NCBI RefSeq assembly: GCF_030408415.1
Contig: NZ_CP046976.1
Location: 186,001 to 250,000 of the forward strand
Source: Corynebacterium appendicis CIP 107643
GTDB taxonomy: Bacteria > Actinomycetota > Actinomycetes > Mycobacteriales > Mycobacteriaceae
Length of the DNA stretch: 64,000 bases
Direction of reading: 5' to 3'
A program made the translations under genes and the position numbers. This document shows, in pieces, positions 51,500 to 60,206 of this stretch. Each line of letters begins with the position of its first letter. Within the stretch, counting starts at the first letter, position 1. The notes beneath the pieces are model-generated. The model was not told where the DNA came from. It saw nothing but the letters and a program-made list of their open reading frames with translations, and ran no database searches.

Positions 51500-52110
51500 T
51501 GCGTTCGACAAGATACAAGGCATTTTCTGTACTCGCGGCGGGAGCGTTGGCGCTATCGACGCTTGCTGCCTGCGCGACCCCGAATTCGAGCGAGACCTAC
51601 TCGTTCCACTCGCCCGGCGGGCAGGTGGAGATCTTCTACGACGAGGACGAGCGCGCCCCGCTGGAGGATTTCTCCGGTGAATCGCTGATGGAGCCCGGCA
51701 AAGAAATCTCCCTGTCGGACTTCGAAGGTCAGATCGTCGTGCTCAACGCCTGGGGCCAGTGGTGCGCCCCGTGCCGCGCGGAGGTCGACGACTTGGAAGA
51801 GGTGCATCAGCATCTCGCGGCGCCTGCTGACGGTGGCGAGCCGACCGGGACCGTGCTGGGCATCAATGTGCGCGACTACCAGCCGGAGATCGCCCGCGAC
51901 TTCGTCACCGACAACGGCGTGACCTACCCGTCGATCTACGACCCGCCGTTCCGCACCGCCGGTGCGCTGGGCGGCATTCCCACCTCGGTGATCCCCACGA
52001 CCGTGATCCTGGACAAGCAGCACCGCCCGGCGGCGGTGTTCCTGCGCGAGATCTCCGCCGATGACATCATCCCGGTCACCGACCGCCTGGCGGCTGAGAA
52101 AGAGGCGTAG
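51499..52110 (+). CDS. TlpA/ResA-like thiol-disulfide lipoprotein
   Basis: This 203-residue protein has a lipoprotein signal (hydrophobic stretch then LAAC, Cys about 29). A thioredoxin fold follows with WGQWCAPCRAEVDD as redox centre and a cis-Pro segment SVIPTTVILD. It probably reduces apocytochrome c heme-binding Cys outside the membrane, receiving electrons from CcdA encoded next. The stop is followed directly by the ccdA ATG. Confidence 0.9.
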   Translation: MRSTRYKAFSVLAAGALALSTLAACATPNSSETYSFHSPGGQVEIFYDEDERAPLEDFSGESLMEPGKEISLSDFEGQIVVLNAWGQWCAPCRAEVDDLEEVHQHLAAPADGGEPTGTVLGINVRDYQPEIARDFVTDNGVTYPSIYDPPFRTAGALGGIPTSVIPTTVILDKQHRPAAVFLREISADDIIPVTDRLAAEKEA

Positions 52111-52893
52111 ATGGGACAGACATTCGCTGATCTCGCCGCCTCCGGCCCGCTGCTGCTGGGAATTCTCGCGGCGGCGCTCGCTGGGCTGGTGTCCTTTGCA
52201 TCGCCGTGCGTGATCCCGCTGGTGCCCGGCTACATGTCGTATCTCACCGGTATCGTCGGCGGGGAGGTGACACTGGACCGCGGCGAGCTGGCTGTGGGGC
52301 GGAAGCGCAAATGGGCAGTAGTCGGCGCTGCCAGCCTGTTCATTCTTGGCTTCACCGTGGTCTTTCTTTTGGCCACTGTGACAGTTTTCGGCGCGATCAG
52401 TCTGATCGCACTCAATACTGAAACACTCATGCGCATCGGCGGTGTGATCACCATCCTCATGGGCCTGGTGTTCATGGGCAGTGTGCCCATGCTGCAGCGT
52501 GATACCCGCATGCAGCCGAAGCGGTGGGCGACCTGGCTCGGCGCGCCGCTGCTCGGCGGGGTGTTCGCGCTGGGCTGGACACCGTGCCTTGGCCCCACGC
52601 TCGCTGCGGTGATCTCTGTCTCGGTGGGCACCGATGGGTTCACCGCAGTCCGCGGAGTCAGCCTCGTCATCGCGTACTGCCTTGGCCTGGGCATCCCATT
52701 CTTGCTCATGGCGCTGGGCTCAGCGCATGCGGTGGAGGCAATCGGTTTCTTACGCAAGCACTCGCGTACCATCCAGATCATCGGCGGAGTAGCCATGATC
52801 ATCGTCGGTGTGCTGCTGCTCACCGGTGCATGGAACGTATTTATCAACTGGACCCGCCAATGGGTGGTCGGCTACGGGGCCACCTTGCTATAG
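52111..52893 (+). CDS. ccdA: Cytochrome c biogenesis protein CcdA
   Basis: This 260-residue integral membrane protein has six transmembrane segments and the paired Cys: SFASPCVIPLVPGYMSYL in the first half and LGWTPCLGPTLAAV in the second. It moves reducing power from cytoplasmic thioredoxin to the TlpA-like protein. It is immediately adjacent to the upstream gene (no gap). Confidence 0.94.
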   Translation: MGQTFADLAASGPLLLGILAAALAGLVSFASPCVIPLVPGYMSYLTGIVGGEVTLDRGELAVGRKRKWAVVGAASLFILGFTVVFLLATVTVFGAISLIALNTETLMRIGGVITILMGLVFMGSVPMLQRDTRMQPKRWATWLGAPLLGGVFALGWTPCLGPTLAAVISVSVGTDGFTAVRGVSLVIAYCLGLGIPFLLMALGSAHAVEAIGFLRKHSRTIQIIGGVAMIIVGVLLLTGAWNVFINWTRQWVVGYGATLL

Positions 52894-52912
52894 CGGCCTG
52901 TGATCTAAGGCC

Positions 52913-54682
52913 GTGGACGAAACGATTCGGAAGCGACACATGCAATTCACCGCGATGACTTGGGCAAAGAAGCTCTGGCACTGGCTGACCAGCATGCGCA
53001 CAGCGCTGGTTTTGCTGTTCCTGCTCGCCCTGATCGCCGTGCCTGGCGCTTTGCTCCCTCAGCGTGAAATCAGCGAAAGCCAGGTCAACGAGTACTTAGA
53101 CGCCAATCCAGTCATGGGCAAGATCTACGACAAGCTCATGCTTTTCGACGTCTTCTCGTCCCCCATCTTCGTCGCCCTGCTCACTCTGCTGATCATCTCC
53201 CTGATCGGCTGCATCATTCCGCGCTCGATCGACCACTACAAGGCCTATAACGCGAAGCCGACCCGCGCGCCGAAATACCTGCACCGCATGCCGCACCACG
53301 CCGCCGGCGAGGTGGACATGTCTATCGACGAGGCCACCGCGCGCGCCGAGCGCACCCTGCGCAAGTGGCGCGTCGCCCGCTACGAGCCCGCCGACGACCG
53401 CGCCGGGGCACTCTCCCTGTCCGCCGAGCGCGGTTACGCCCGTGAGCTGGCGAACCTGATCTTCCACATCGCCATCGTGGCCCTCATCGCGATCTTCGCC
53501 TACGGCCGCATGGTCTTCTACGAAGGCCAGATCATCGTGGTGACCAACTCTGAATCCGAGTACGCGGTGCCCGTGGAGCAGTCGCGCGAATTCTGCAATA
53601 CGTCGCCCGCCAACTTTGACACCTTCCGCGCTGGACCGCTTTTCGACGGCACCGGCCTTACCCCTTTCTGCTTCATCTCCCACGACTTCACCGCGGAATA
53701 CCTGCAAAACGGGCAGGCCGATTCCTTCGGTTCGCGCATCTCGTATGCCGTGGGCGAGGACATGGCCACCGACCCGGAGACCTGGGAGGACTACACGCTG
53801 CAGGTCAACCACCCGCTGCGCATCGGCGGTGACCGCGTGTACCTGCAGGGCCACGGCTTCGCCCCGCAGATCACCGTCACCTGGCCCGACGGGGAAACCC
53901 GCACCCAGATGGTGCAGTACCGCCCGACGGACCTGACCTTCTTCCTGTCCAACGGTGTGATGCGTTTCGACCCGCCAGCCGGCATGTACCCCGATCTGGG
54001 CGAGCGCCGCCAGCACCAGCTGGCCATCGAGGGCGTGTTCGCCCCGACTGCCGAGTGGACCGGCCCGAATAACGACATGCTGCAGTCCGCGTTCCCGTCT
54101 ATGGACGACCCGGCTGTCTCCCTCGATATCTACGCCGGCGACGCCGGACTGGACACCGGCCGTCCGCAGAATTTGTTCACCCTCGACCAGACGCTCATCG
54201 CCAACGGCCAGCTCGAACGCGCCGACCGCATCCAGCTCGCCGCCGGCGAGGAAGCGCAGGTGCCCACCGGCGAGAAGACCCCGGACGGCGAAGACGAAGT
54301 GGTCACCGTCCGCTTCGACGGTGCCGCCGAATACGCCAACTACCAGATCTCCCGCGACCCGACACAGTTCTGGGCCCTGGTGGCCACCACGGTCATGCTC
54401 GGCTCCCTTGTCGGCTCGCTGCTGATCAAGCGCCGCCGCATCTGGGTCCGTTTCGTGCCCGTCACTGAAGCGGCAAGCGGCGCAGCCAACGGCGAAGTAA
54501 ACCACGCAGAAAAGGTCCGCGTCGAGATCGCCGGCCTCGCCCGCACCGACCGCGCCGGCTGGGGCGGCGAATTCGACGATGTCGTCGAGGAGATCCTCCG
54601 CGGCCCCGCCGACAACGGTGTCGCTGAAGGTTCCGACGGCGCTGAATACGTCGACGACGAAGACGGGGAGGAGTGGCACTGA
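52913..54682 (+). CDS. resB: Cytochrome c biogenesis protein ResB
   Basis: This 589-residue protein has about four transmembrane segments (about 25-45, 83-105, 180-205 and 470-490) and a large extracytoplasmic domain between the third and fourth. It has the typical N-terminal MRTALVLLFLLALIAVPGALLPQ. The C-terminal soluble tail is acidic. It forms the system II heme delivery and ligation complex with ResC. GTG start 52913; an internal ATG (MQFTAMTW) is a possible alternative. Confidence 0.93.
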   Translation: MDETIRKRHMQFTAMTWAKKLWHWLTSMRTALVLLFLLALIAVPGALLPQREISESQVNEYLDANPVMGKIYDKLMLFDVFSSPIFVALLTLLIISLIGCIIPRSIDHYKAYNAKPTRAPKYLHRMPHHAAGEVDMSIDEATARAERTLRKWRVARYEPADDRAGALSLSAERGYARELANLIFHIAIVALIAIFAYGRMVFYEGQIIVVTNSESEYAVPVEQSREFCNTSPANFDTFRAGPLFDGTGLTPFCFISHDFTAEYLQNGQADSFGSRISYAVGEDMATDPETWEDYTLQVNHPLRIGGDRVYLQGHGFAPQITVTWPDGETRTQMVQYRPTDLTFFLSNGVMRFDPPAGMYPDLGERRQHQLAIEGVFAPTAEWTGPNNDMLQSAFPSMDDPAVSLDIYAGDAGLDTGRPQNLFTLDQTLIANGQLERADRIQLAAGEEAQVPTGEKTPDGEDEVVTVRFDGAAEYANYQISRDPTQFWALVATTVMLGSLVGSLLIKRRRIWVRFVPVTEAASGAANGEVNHAEKVRVEIAGLARTDRAGWGGEFDDVVEEILRGPADNGVAEGSDGAEYVDDEDGEEWH

Positions 54683-54796
54683 CCACTCAGCGACGACCGG
54701 ATCCCCGGTGGCTGCAGCCCGCGTGACCAGCGCAGTTTTCCACCCCCGTTAGAGCTCGCCGTGCCGGAGTTCCTTGGCCGTTTTCACGACGTGGAG

Positions 54797-54802
54797 TAGC
54801 GT
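54797..54802 (+). promoter_or_regulatory. -10 box of leaderless resC
   Basis: TAGCGT, 7 bases before ATG 54810, in the 127-base gap after resB. Confidence 0.5.
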
Positions 54803-54809
54803 AATTTTC

Positions 54810-55832
54810 ATGAACGTCAATACCTCCCTGGCCCAAGTGTCGGACCTGTCGCTGCGGACCGCGTTCGCTGTCTACATCGTGGCTCTGGTTCTCGCCTGCA
54901 TCCACTACATGCGCTCGCAGGCGGTCATCGACCTGCGCCGCGAGCAGAAGGCCGAGGCGAAGGCAGAGGCCAAGGACCGCGAGCTCATCGCGGTGGGCGG
55001 CGGGGGAGCGGAGGCGCTCGGTGGCGTCGATAAGTCTGCTGCGAATGCCGGCGACCTGGAAGCCGCGCGCGAACGTTCGCGGAAGATGGCGGGCGCCGCG
55101 CAGGGCCTGATCTGGGTGGCCATCGCATTCCACGTGGTGGCGACTGTGACGCGCGGGCTGGCTGTGCACCGTTTCCCGTTCGGCAACATGTACGAGTACG
55201 TGCTCACCTTCACCGCGGTCGCGATGGTCGTGGCGGCCGTGATCATCCAGAAGAAGCGCTGGCACACGACGTGGCCGTGGCTGCTCGCGCCGGTGATCGT
55301 GCTGATCTTCCTCGATGCGACGGTGCTGTATGCGGAGGCCGCTCCGCTGGTGCCCGCGCTGCAGTCGTTCTGGTACCCGTTCCACGTGTCCACCGTGTCC
55401 ATCGGCGCGTCGCTGGGCCTGATCTCCGGCATGTTCTCCACGCTGTACCTGCTGCGCATCTGGCAGCCGCGCGGCGAGGAGAAAGGCTTCTTCGGCGCTA
55501 TTGCGAAGCCTCTGCCGACGGCGAAGAAACTCGACTCCTACGCGTACAAGACCGCGATTGTCACCCTGCCCGTCTTCGGCATCGGCATCATGCTCGGCGC
55601 GATCTGGGGCGAAGTGGCCTGGGGCCGCTTCTGGGGCTGGGACCCCAAGGAGACCGTCGCGCTGATCACCTGGATCCTCTACGCCGCGTACCTGCACGCG
55701 CGCGCGACCGCGGGCTGGAAGAACTCCAAGGCCGCCTGGATCAACGTCGCCGCCTTCGCCAGCGGCGTGTTCAACCTGTTCTTCATCAACCTCGTGGCAT
55801 CCGGCCTGCACTCTTACGCGGGGCTGAACTAA
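54810..55832 (+). CDS. Cytochrome c heme ligase subunit ResC/CcsA
   Basis: This 340-residue protein has about eight transmembrane segments and the heme-handling tryptophan-rich motif WGRFWGWDPKETVALITW, with conserved His in VHRFPFGNMYEY, PFHVSTV and ASGLHSYAG. It works with ResB to attach heme to c-type cytochromes. ATG 54810 is chosen over the longer frame because of the TAGCGT box. A charged Lys/Glu/Ala loop sits at about 40-95. Confidence 0.93.
   Translation: MNVNTSLAQVSDLSLRTAFAVYIVALVLACIHYMRSQAVIDLRREQKAEAKAEAKDRELIAVGGGGAEALGGVDKSAANAGDLEAARERSRKMAGAAQGLIWVAIAFHVVATVTRGLAVHRFPFGNMYEYVLTFTAVAMVVAAVIIQKKRWHTTWPWLLAPVIVLIFLDATVLYAEAAPLVPALQSFWYPFHVSTVSIGASLGLISGMFSTLYLLRIWQPRGEEKGFFGAIAKPLPTAKKLDSYAYKTAIVTLPVFGIGIMLGAIWGEVAWGRFWGWDPKETVALITWILYAAYLHARATAGWKNSKAAWINVAAFASGVFNLFFINLVASGLHSYAGLN
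55025..55035 (+). repeat. Near match to the 11-bp word (CGTCGATAAGT)
   Basis: Ten of eleven bases match; it lies in the charged loop of the resC gene (GTC GAT AAG, VDK). Confidence 0.4.
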
Positions 55833-55931
55833 TTCCCAGGGCATTCCACGGTGCCTTTAGGGCACTGGACTACATCGGTGTGTTGTAGTAACAAATATTC
55901 ACACCATCGCTCAGTGAGAAGGAGATCGTAG

Positions 55932-56195
55932 GTGCCTTCACCCCGCAAGAAGCTCGGCAAGCCGGCGAGCGACATCCCCGTGCTGCTCAGGCTCGGCGAG
56001 GCTCTCGCGCAGCGCCGCCGCGAAGCTGGCCGCCTCCAGCAGGAAGTCGCCTCCGCCGCCGGTGTGTCCCGCTCCACCCTGCACACTATCGAGCACGGTG
56101 GTGCCGGCGTGCGCTGGGAGAAAGTCGCGGCCGTCGCCGCCGCGCTCGGCCTTTCCATCGAGTGGGTGGAGACTACCCCGCAAAGGGCCGAGTAG
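55932..56195 (+). CDS. XRE-family HTH regulator
   Basis: This 87-residue protein is a single helix-turn-helix domain: LGEALAQRRREAGRLQQEVA, SAAGVSRSTLHTIEHGGAGV, then a short helical end. AAGGAG lies before GTG 55932. It has no obvious toxin partner next to it; the neighbouring gene at 56196 faces the other way and is a membrane protein. Targets are unknown. Confidence 0.85.
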   Translation: MPSPRKKLGKPASDIPVLLRLGEALAQRRREAGRLQQEVASAAGVSRSTLHTIEHGGAGVRWEKVAAVAAALGLSIEWVETTPQRAE

Positions 56196-56522
56196 CTAGC
56201 TCTCCGGGTCCGCCGGACCGCTCTCGCCGCCTGTTGCTCCGCCTGGTTCGTCCGGGCGGTTTCCGCGTTCACGGCGCTGGCGGCGCTCTTCCTCCTCGCG
56301 CGCCTTACGCTCAGCCTCTTCCTTCGCGCGGCGTTCTTTGAAGCGGTTCTTCTCGATATTCCAGAGGAATTCTTCGTCATCGTCCGGCCCCTTGATAGCG
56401 GGGGTCTGCTGCTGCTTATTCGGACGGAGCGAGCCATAGCGTTCGCTGCTTCCCGGCCCGAATGCCCGCCACAGCAGCCAGGCGGCGACGATGACCAGAA
56501 TAATGAGGAGTACGCGTCCCAT
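56196..56522 (-). CDS. Small membrane-anchored charged protein
   Basis: This 108-residue protein has one N-terminal transmembrane helix (VLLIILVIVAAWLLWRAFG). An acidic segment PDDDEEFLWNIEKNRFKE follows, then a highly charged helical Arg/Glu stretch and a Gly/Pro tail. The EEFLWNIE part resembles small actinobacterial membrane proteins of unknown function. Its stop is directly adjacent to the stop of the convergent HTH gene. Confidence 0.7.
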   Translation of the reverse strand: MGRVLLIILVIVAAWLLWRAFGPGSSERYGSLRPNKQQQTPAIKGPDDDEEFLWNIEKNRFKERRAKEEAERKAREEEERRQRRERGNRPDEPGGATGGESGPADPES

Positions 56523-56563
56523 ACCTTCACGATACTGGTTCGCTCAATCCCGCCTGGCCCGGG

Positions 56564-56569
56564 TACGCT
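56564..56569 (+). promoter_or_regulatory. -10 box of leaderless DUF4229 gene
   Basis: TACGCT, 8 bases before GTG 56578. Confidence 0.45.
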
Positions 56570-56577
56570 GAACAACC

Positions 56578-56916
56578 GTGACGGACCGAGCAACAACGAC
56601 AACCAGCAGCGACACCGGCGCGCCCGCCCTCGACGCCGACGTGCGCAAACGCGCGAACCGTGCCGCGCTGACCTACGGCGCGCTGCGACTTCTTCTTTTC
56701 ATCGTCCTCACGGTGGTCATTCAAACAATCGCCGTGCTTATCGACGCACCCATCCCCCTCGTCATGTCCGCCCTGCTTGCCCTCATCGTGGCTTTCCCGC
56801 TGTCCATGCTGATCTTCTCCAAACAGCGCGTCGCGGCCACCGAGGCCATGGCCACCTGGAACGAGCAGCGCCGCGCCCGCAAACAGTGGGTCAACGACGA
56901 GCTGGCGGACCGCTAA
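56578..56916 (+). CDS. DUF4229 family membrane protein
   Basis: This 112-residue protein has two transmembrane segments (about 36-54 and 58-78) followed by a basic amphipathic tail (VAATEAMATWNEQRRARKQW), the usual form of the actinobacterial DUF4229 family found near menaquinone genes. Function is unknown. GTG start, leaderless type. Confidence 0.8.
   Translation: MTDRATTTTSSDTGAPALDADVRKRANRAALTYGALRLLLFIVLTVVIQTIAVLIDAPIPLVMSALLALIVAFPLSMLIFSKQRVAATEAMATWNEQRRARKQWVNDELADR
56736..56746 (-). repeat. 11-bp word CGTCGATAAGC
   Basis: Exact copy in the DUF4229 gene (CTT ATC GAC, LID). It is the last copy in the window. Confidence 0.8.
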
Positions 56917-56953
56917 AGAATCTTTTCCCATCTAGTCCGCGCGCAGCCGCGGG

Positions 56954-57895
56954 CTAGATTCCTTTGCCGAATAGCAGCGCGATGGCGATCATCGCGGGCA
57001 GGGAGGCGAATGTGGTGATGAAGACAGTGTCGCGCGCGACAGTCTCGCCCACGCGGTAATTAGCGGTGTAGTTGAACACGTTCTGCGCCGTCGGCAGCGC
57101 GGACAGGATCACAGCCGCGTAGAGTGCCGTGCCGTCGAGGCCGGCCAGCAGGCCCAGCAGCCACGCCGCCGCCGGCATGAAGACGAGTTTGAGTGCGGAT
57201 GCAGTGATCGTGGCTGGGCGGTCCGGCCCCTCGGCGAGAACGCTCCCGCCGCGCAAGCTCGCGCCGAAGCTCATCAGGATCATCGGGATGGATGCGCCGC
57301 CGAGAATCTCCAGCGGCTCCATCACCGGCGCGGGCACCGTCCAGCCCGCCGCGGAGACCACCAAGCCCAGCAGCGGCGCGACCACCACGGGAGCGGTGAG
57401 GCCCGTTTTCACGGCCTTGATCACGTTCTGTCCGCGCGAGCTCTGCGAATCCGGGTTCACGTCCAGGCCCGCGATGACGACGGGGGAGACGATCACCATC
57501 TGCATGAGCAGAACCGGTGCCACGTAGGTCGCGTCGCCGATCACGTAGATCGCGATGGGCAGACCGATATTCACCGAGTTGAAATAGCTTGCCGATGCCG
57601 CTCCCGCCATCCGCGTCGGCACGTCTGCCTTGAAGAAGAGGGCGGAGACGATCCAGAAGACCGCCATCGTGACCGCGGTGGCCAAGAAGACCACCACGAC
57701 GACGGGGGAGAGGAACGTGGACGTGTCGGACTTCGCCACCGTGGTGAACAGCAGCGACGGGGACGCCACCCAATAGGCGACCCGGTTGAACATGAGCCGC
57801 TGCTCGCCCTCCCCGATGACACCACGGTGGGCCAGGATGTAGCCCGCGCTGATGACCACGAAGATGATGGCGAAGCCGGTGATGACGTCTAACAC
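56954..57895 (-). CDS. AEC-family transporter (auxin efflux carrier type)
   Basis: This 313-residue protein has about ten transmembrane segments and the family elements SASYFNSVNIGLPIA in the first half and LPTAQNVFNYTANYRVG in the second. Members export organic acids such as malate or malonate. The substrate is not predictable. Start GTG with AGAGGA about 10 bases before. Confidence 0.85.
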   Translation of the reverse strand: MLDVITGFAIIFVVISAGYILAHRGVIGEGEQRLMFNRVAYWVASPSLLFTTVAKSDTSTFLSPVVVVVFLATAVTMAVFWIVSALFFKADVPTRMAGAASASYFNSVNIGLPIAIYVIGDATYVAPVLLMQMVIVSPVVIAGLDVNPDSQSSRGQNVIKAVKTGLTAPVVVAPLLGLVVSAAGWTVPAPVMEPLEILGGASIPMILMSFGASLRGGSVLAEGPDRPATITASALKLVFMPAAAWLLGLLAGLDGTALYAAVILSALPTAQNVFNYTANYRVGETVARDTVFITTFASLPAMIAIALLFGKGI

Positions 57896-57947
57896 TTAGA
57901 AGATTCCTCTAGCGGGCCCTGCCCGCAGTTCAAATTAGCTCTGCGGT

Positions 57948-58994
57948 TTAAGAGGGTATATCCATGGTCCAGCCGAACTCGCCGTAGGGCACCGCGCCGC
58001 CCAACATGAACATCGGCGAACCCGCGATCAGGGCGCCGGCCAGGATGACCGCCCAGATGAGCATCGCCCGGCCGTTGGAGCCCAGAACTGGAATGAGCTC
58101 CTTCCCTTGTCTGCCGCGCTGGACCCTCAACACCGAGCCGATGGCCAGGGGCAGGGCAGCGAGCGCCAGCAGGGTCGGGGCGTAGGCGGCGCCGATGAAG
58201 ACGGTGATCACGAACGGCGTCAGCGTCAGCACCGTGAACAGGCGACGCGCGCTTGTGTCGCCGAGGATCACCGCGAGGGTGCGCTTGCCGGCTGCGGTGT
58301 CGGTGGGGATGTCGCGGATATTGTTCGCGAGGTTGATCGCCGCGGAGATCGCGCCGACACCGACCGCGCCGCCGATACCTACCCACGTGATGGTGCCCGA
58401 TTGCGTGTACTGCGTGCCCAGAACAGCAACGAGGCCGAAGAAGACGAAGACGGAGATCTCGCCGAAACCCCGGTAGCCGTACGGGTTCTTCCCGCCGGTG
58501 TAGAACCACGCCGCGAGAATGCACACCGCGCCCACCAGGATCAGCCACGGCGCGCTCACCGCGGCGAGGATCAACCCGGCCACAGCGGCGACACCGAAGG
58601 AGATGAACGCCGCCAGTTTCACTTGTTCCGGCCGCGCCAGACCGGAGGCGGTCAGGCGGGTGGGGCCGGTGCGGTCGTCGTCAGTTCCGCGGATGCCGTC
58701 GGAATAGTCGTTGGCGTAGTTGACGCCGATGATCATGCCCATGGCCACGATCAGCGCGAGCAACGCCAGTGGCAGGTTGAACCAGAACTCGAATGCCGCG
58801 GCGCCGGTGCCGACGATCACGGGTGCGGCCGCGTTGAACCACGTGTGCGGGCGCGCGGCCTCCCACCAGTCCTTCGCTGTGGCGCCTCCCGGTGTGTTTC
58901 CCGTGTCCCCTTGGGTGTTTCTCGCATTCACGGCGGTGCTGCCGTTGTCGCTGGATTCGCCGGGGTTCGGGGTCGTGTCGTCGCTCGCGGTCAT
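57948..58994 (-). CDS. menA: 1,4-dihydroxy-2-naphthoate polyprenyltransferase
   Basis: This 348-residue UbiA-family protein has the first Asp-rich motif NYANDYSDGIRGTDDDR and the second NLANNIRDIPTDTAAGKRTLAV, with about eight transmembrane segments. It attaches the prenyl chain to DHNA to make demethylmenaquinone. The first 50 residues are a disordered Thr/Asn/Gly-rich extension. Start ATG 58994 is favoured by a CATGAT box 7 bases upstream; ATGs at 59003 and 59006 are alternatives. Confidence 0.93.
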   Translation of the reverse strand: MTASDDTTPNPGESSDNGSTAVNARNTQGDTGNTPGGATAKDWWEAARPHTWFNAAAPVIVGTGAAAFEFWFNLPLALLALIVAMGMIIGVNYANDYSDGIRGTDDDRTGPTRLTASGLARPEQVKLAAFISFGVAAVAGLILAAVSAPWLILVGAVCILAAWFYTGGKNPYGYRGFGEISVFVFFGLVAVLGTQYTQSGTITWVGIGGAVGVGAISAAINLANNIRDIPTDTAAGKRTLAVILGDTSARRLFTVLTLTPFVITVFIGAAYAPTLLALAALPLAIGSVLRVQRGRQGKELIPVLGSNGRAMLIWAVILAGALIAGSPMFMLGGAVPYGEFGWTMDIPS

Positions 58995-59038
58995 GACACC
59001 CATCATGCACGCAAAACTTCGAATTAGTGAAGCTCGAC

Positions 59039-59044
59039 TAAAGT
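59039..59044 (+). promoter_or_regulatory. -10 box of leaderless glycosyltransferase gene
   Basis: TAAAGT, 8 bases before ATG 59053. Confidence 0.5.
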
Positions 59045-59052
59045 AACGCTTC

Positions 59053-59928
59053 ATGTGGATCGACTACGCCGTCCGCCAAGTGCTGCACACCGCTGGAACG
59101 CTCGCCCGCCAACCGGGCTTGCTGCTGGCGACCCGCGCCCGGCTGTCGTTCCCTACACTCGATGAACCCGGTGGCCACGACACAGTAATTTCGCTGACCA
59201 CGCACGGCAGGCGCGTGTCCACTTCTGTTTACTGCATCGCCTCCCTCCTCGTGGGCACGCAGCGTTTCCCGGTCATCCTGTGGCTCGACGAGGACGACTA
59301 CTACGGTCCCTGGCCCAAGGGTCTCCACCGCCTGCAGGACCGCGGCCTGATCATCCGCTGTTCCGACGGAAAGTACGGTCCGCACACGAAGTACTACGGC
59401 ACGTTTCAGGAATTCGCAGGTACTGGCACCCGCGTGATCACTGTCGACGACGACATGATGTACCCGCGGTGGTTCGCGGAAAAGCTCGTCAACGCCGCCG
59501 ATGCCGACCCGAACTGCGTGGTGGCGTACCGCGCTCACACGATCACCCTGGATGAGAGCGGCATGCGCCCGTACAAGGAGTGGCGCGCGACCCGCTCCAC
59601 CGCGGCGTCTCCGCGTCACTTCGCCACCGGTGTCTCCGGTGTCGCGTACCCGCCGTCAATGGTGGATTACGTCGCGGAACAGGGCACCAGCTTCGAGGAC
59701 AAAGCCCCGCGCGCCGACGATGTCTGGCTCAACAACTGCGCCCTCCGCTCCGGCCACCTGGTCCGCCAGGTGTACCCGCACCCACGCGAATTCTCGGTGA
59801 TCCCGGCCAGCCAGCGCGAGGCGCTTGTTCACCACAACCACTGGCGCGGCGGCAATGACGTCCAGATCGCGGCGACCTACACCGACGAGGACGTGGACAC
59901 CCTCCAGGCGGCTGTTCCCGTCGACTGA
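59053..59928 (+). CDS. Glycosyltransferase-like protein
   Basis: This 291-residue soluble protein has a GT-A-type core: VISLTTHGRRVSTS at the start and the acidic cluster VITVDDDMMYPRWFAEKL, typical of metal-binding DxD sites in hexosyltransferases. A later DDVWLNNCALRSG could hold the catalytic acid. The acceptor is unknown. It lies alone between menA (divergent) and menE (convergent). Family membership is moderately sure; the donor sugar is not known. Confidence 0.7.
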   Translation: MWIDYAVRQVLHTAGTLARQPGLLLATRARLSFPTLDEPGGHDTVISLTTHGRRVSTSVYCIASLLVGTQRFPVILWLDEDDYYGPWPKGLHRLQDRGLIIRCSDGKYGPHTKYYGTFQEFAGTGTRVITVDDDMMYPRWFAEKLVNAADADPNCVVAYRAHTITLDESGMRPYKEWRATRSTAASPRHFATGVSGVAYPPSMVDYVAEQGTSFEDKAPRADDVWLNNCALRSGHLVRQVYPHPREFSVIPASQREALVHHNHWRGGNDVQIAATYTDEDVDTLQAAVPVD

Positions 59929-60032
59929 GTGCCTTTCTCACTCAGCCCCCACCCCGATCTCAGCCCGTCCCGCTCTCACACCCCTGAAAGATCCCGAGAT
60001 AGCTCGGAAGACTGGTGGGTCGGAACCCGCCG

Positions 60033-60131
60033 GTGAATTTGTTTACATCGCCCATATGGCTGAGGTTTATAGGCCCTGGTCACACGGTTTTGACTTCGAG
60101 CGACCCGAGCGACCGATGTAAACAAATTCAC
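60033..60131. repeat. 99-bp unit with perfect 18-bp inverted ends
   Basis: Left arm GTGAATTTGTTTACATCG (60033-60050) and right arm CGATGTAAACAAATTCAC (60114-60131) are exact reverse complements, separated by 63 bases. It lies in the 278-base gap between convergent genes. It is AT-rich against its surroundings. There is no target-site duplication and no T-run. Confidence 0.8.
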
Positions 60132-60206
60132 TCGTTGATGCGGACCAACGGCATGGTCGCGGTCTGGAAAGAGGCTAACGGGGCGTAGTCAGGTACTGGG
60201 GCCCGA

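Noticed and set aside
55932..56522. Toxin-antitoxin pair (XRE protein and neighbour)
   Set aside because: The neighbour is convergent, membrane-anchored and not toxin-like.
406..56746. The 11-bp word as a KOPS/FtsK-type orienting sequence
   Set aside because: Such sequences are strongly strand-biased; here there are ten copies in each direction.
406..56746. The 11-bp word as DnaA boxes
   Set aside because: TTATCGACG resembles TTATCCACA only partly; copies are scattered through genes, not clustered near an origin.
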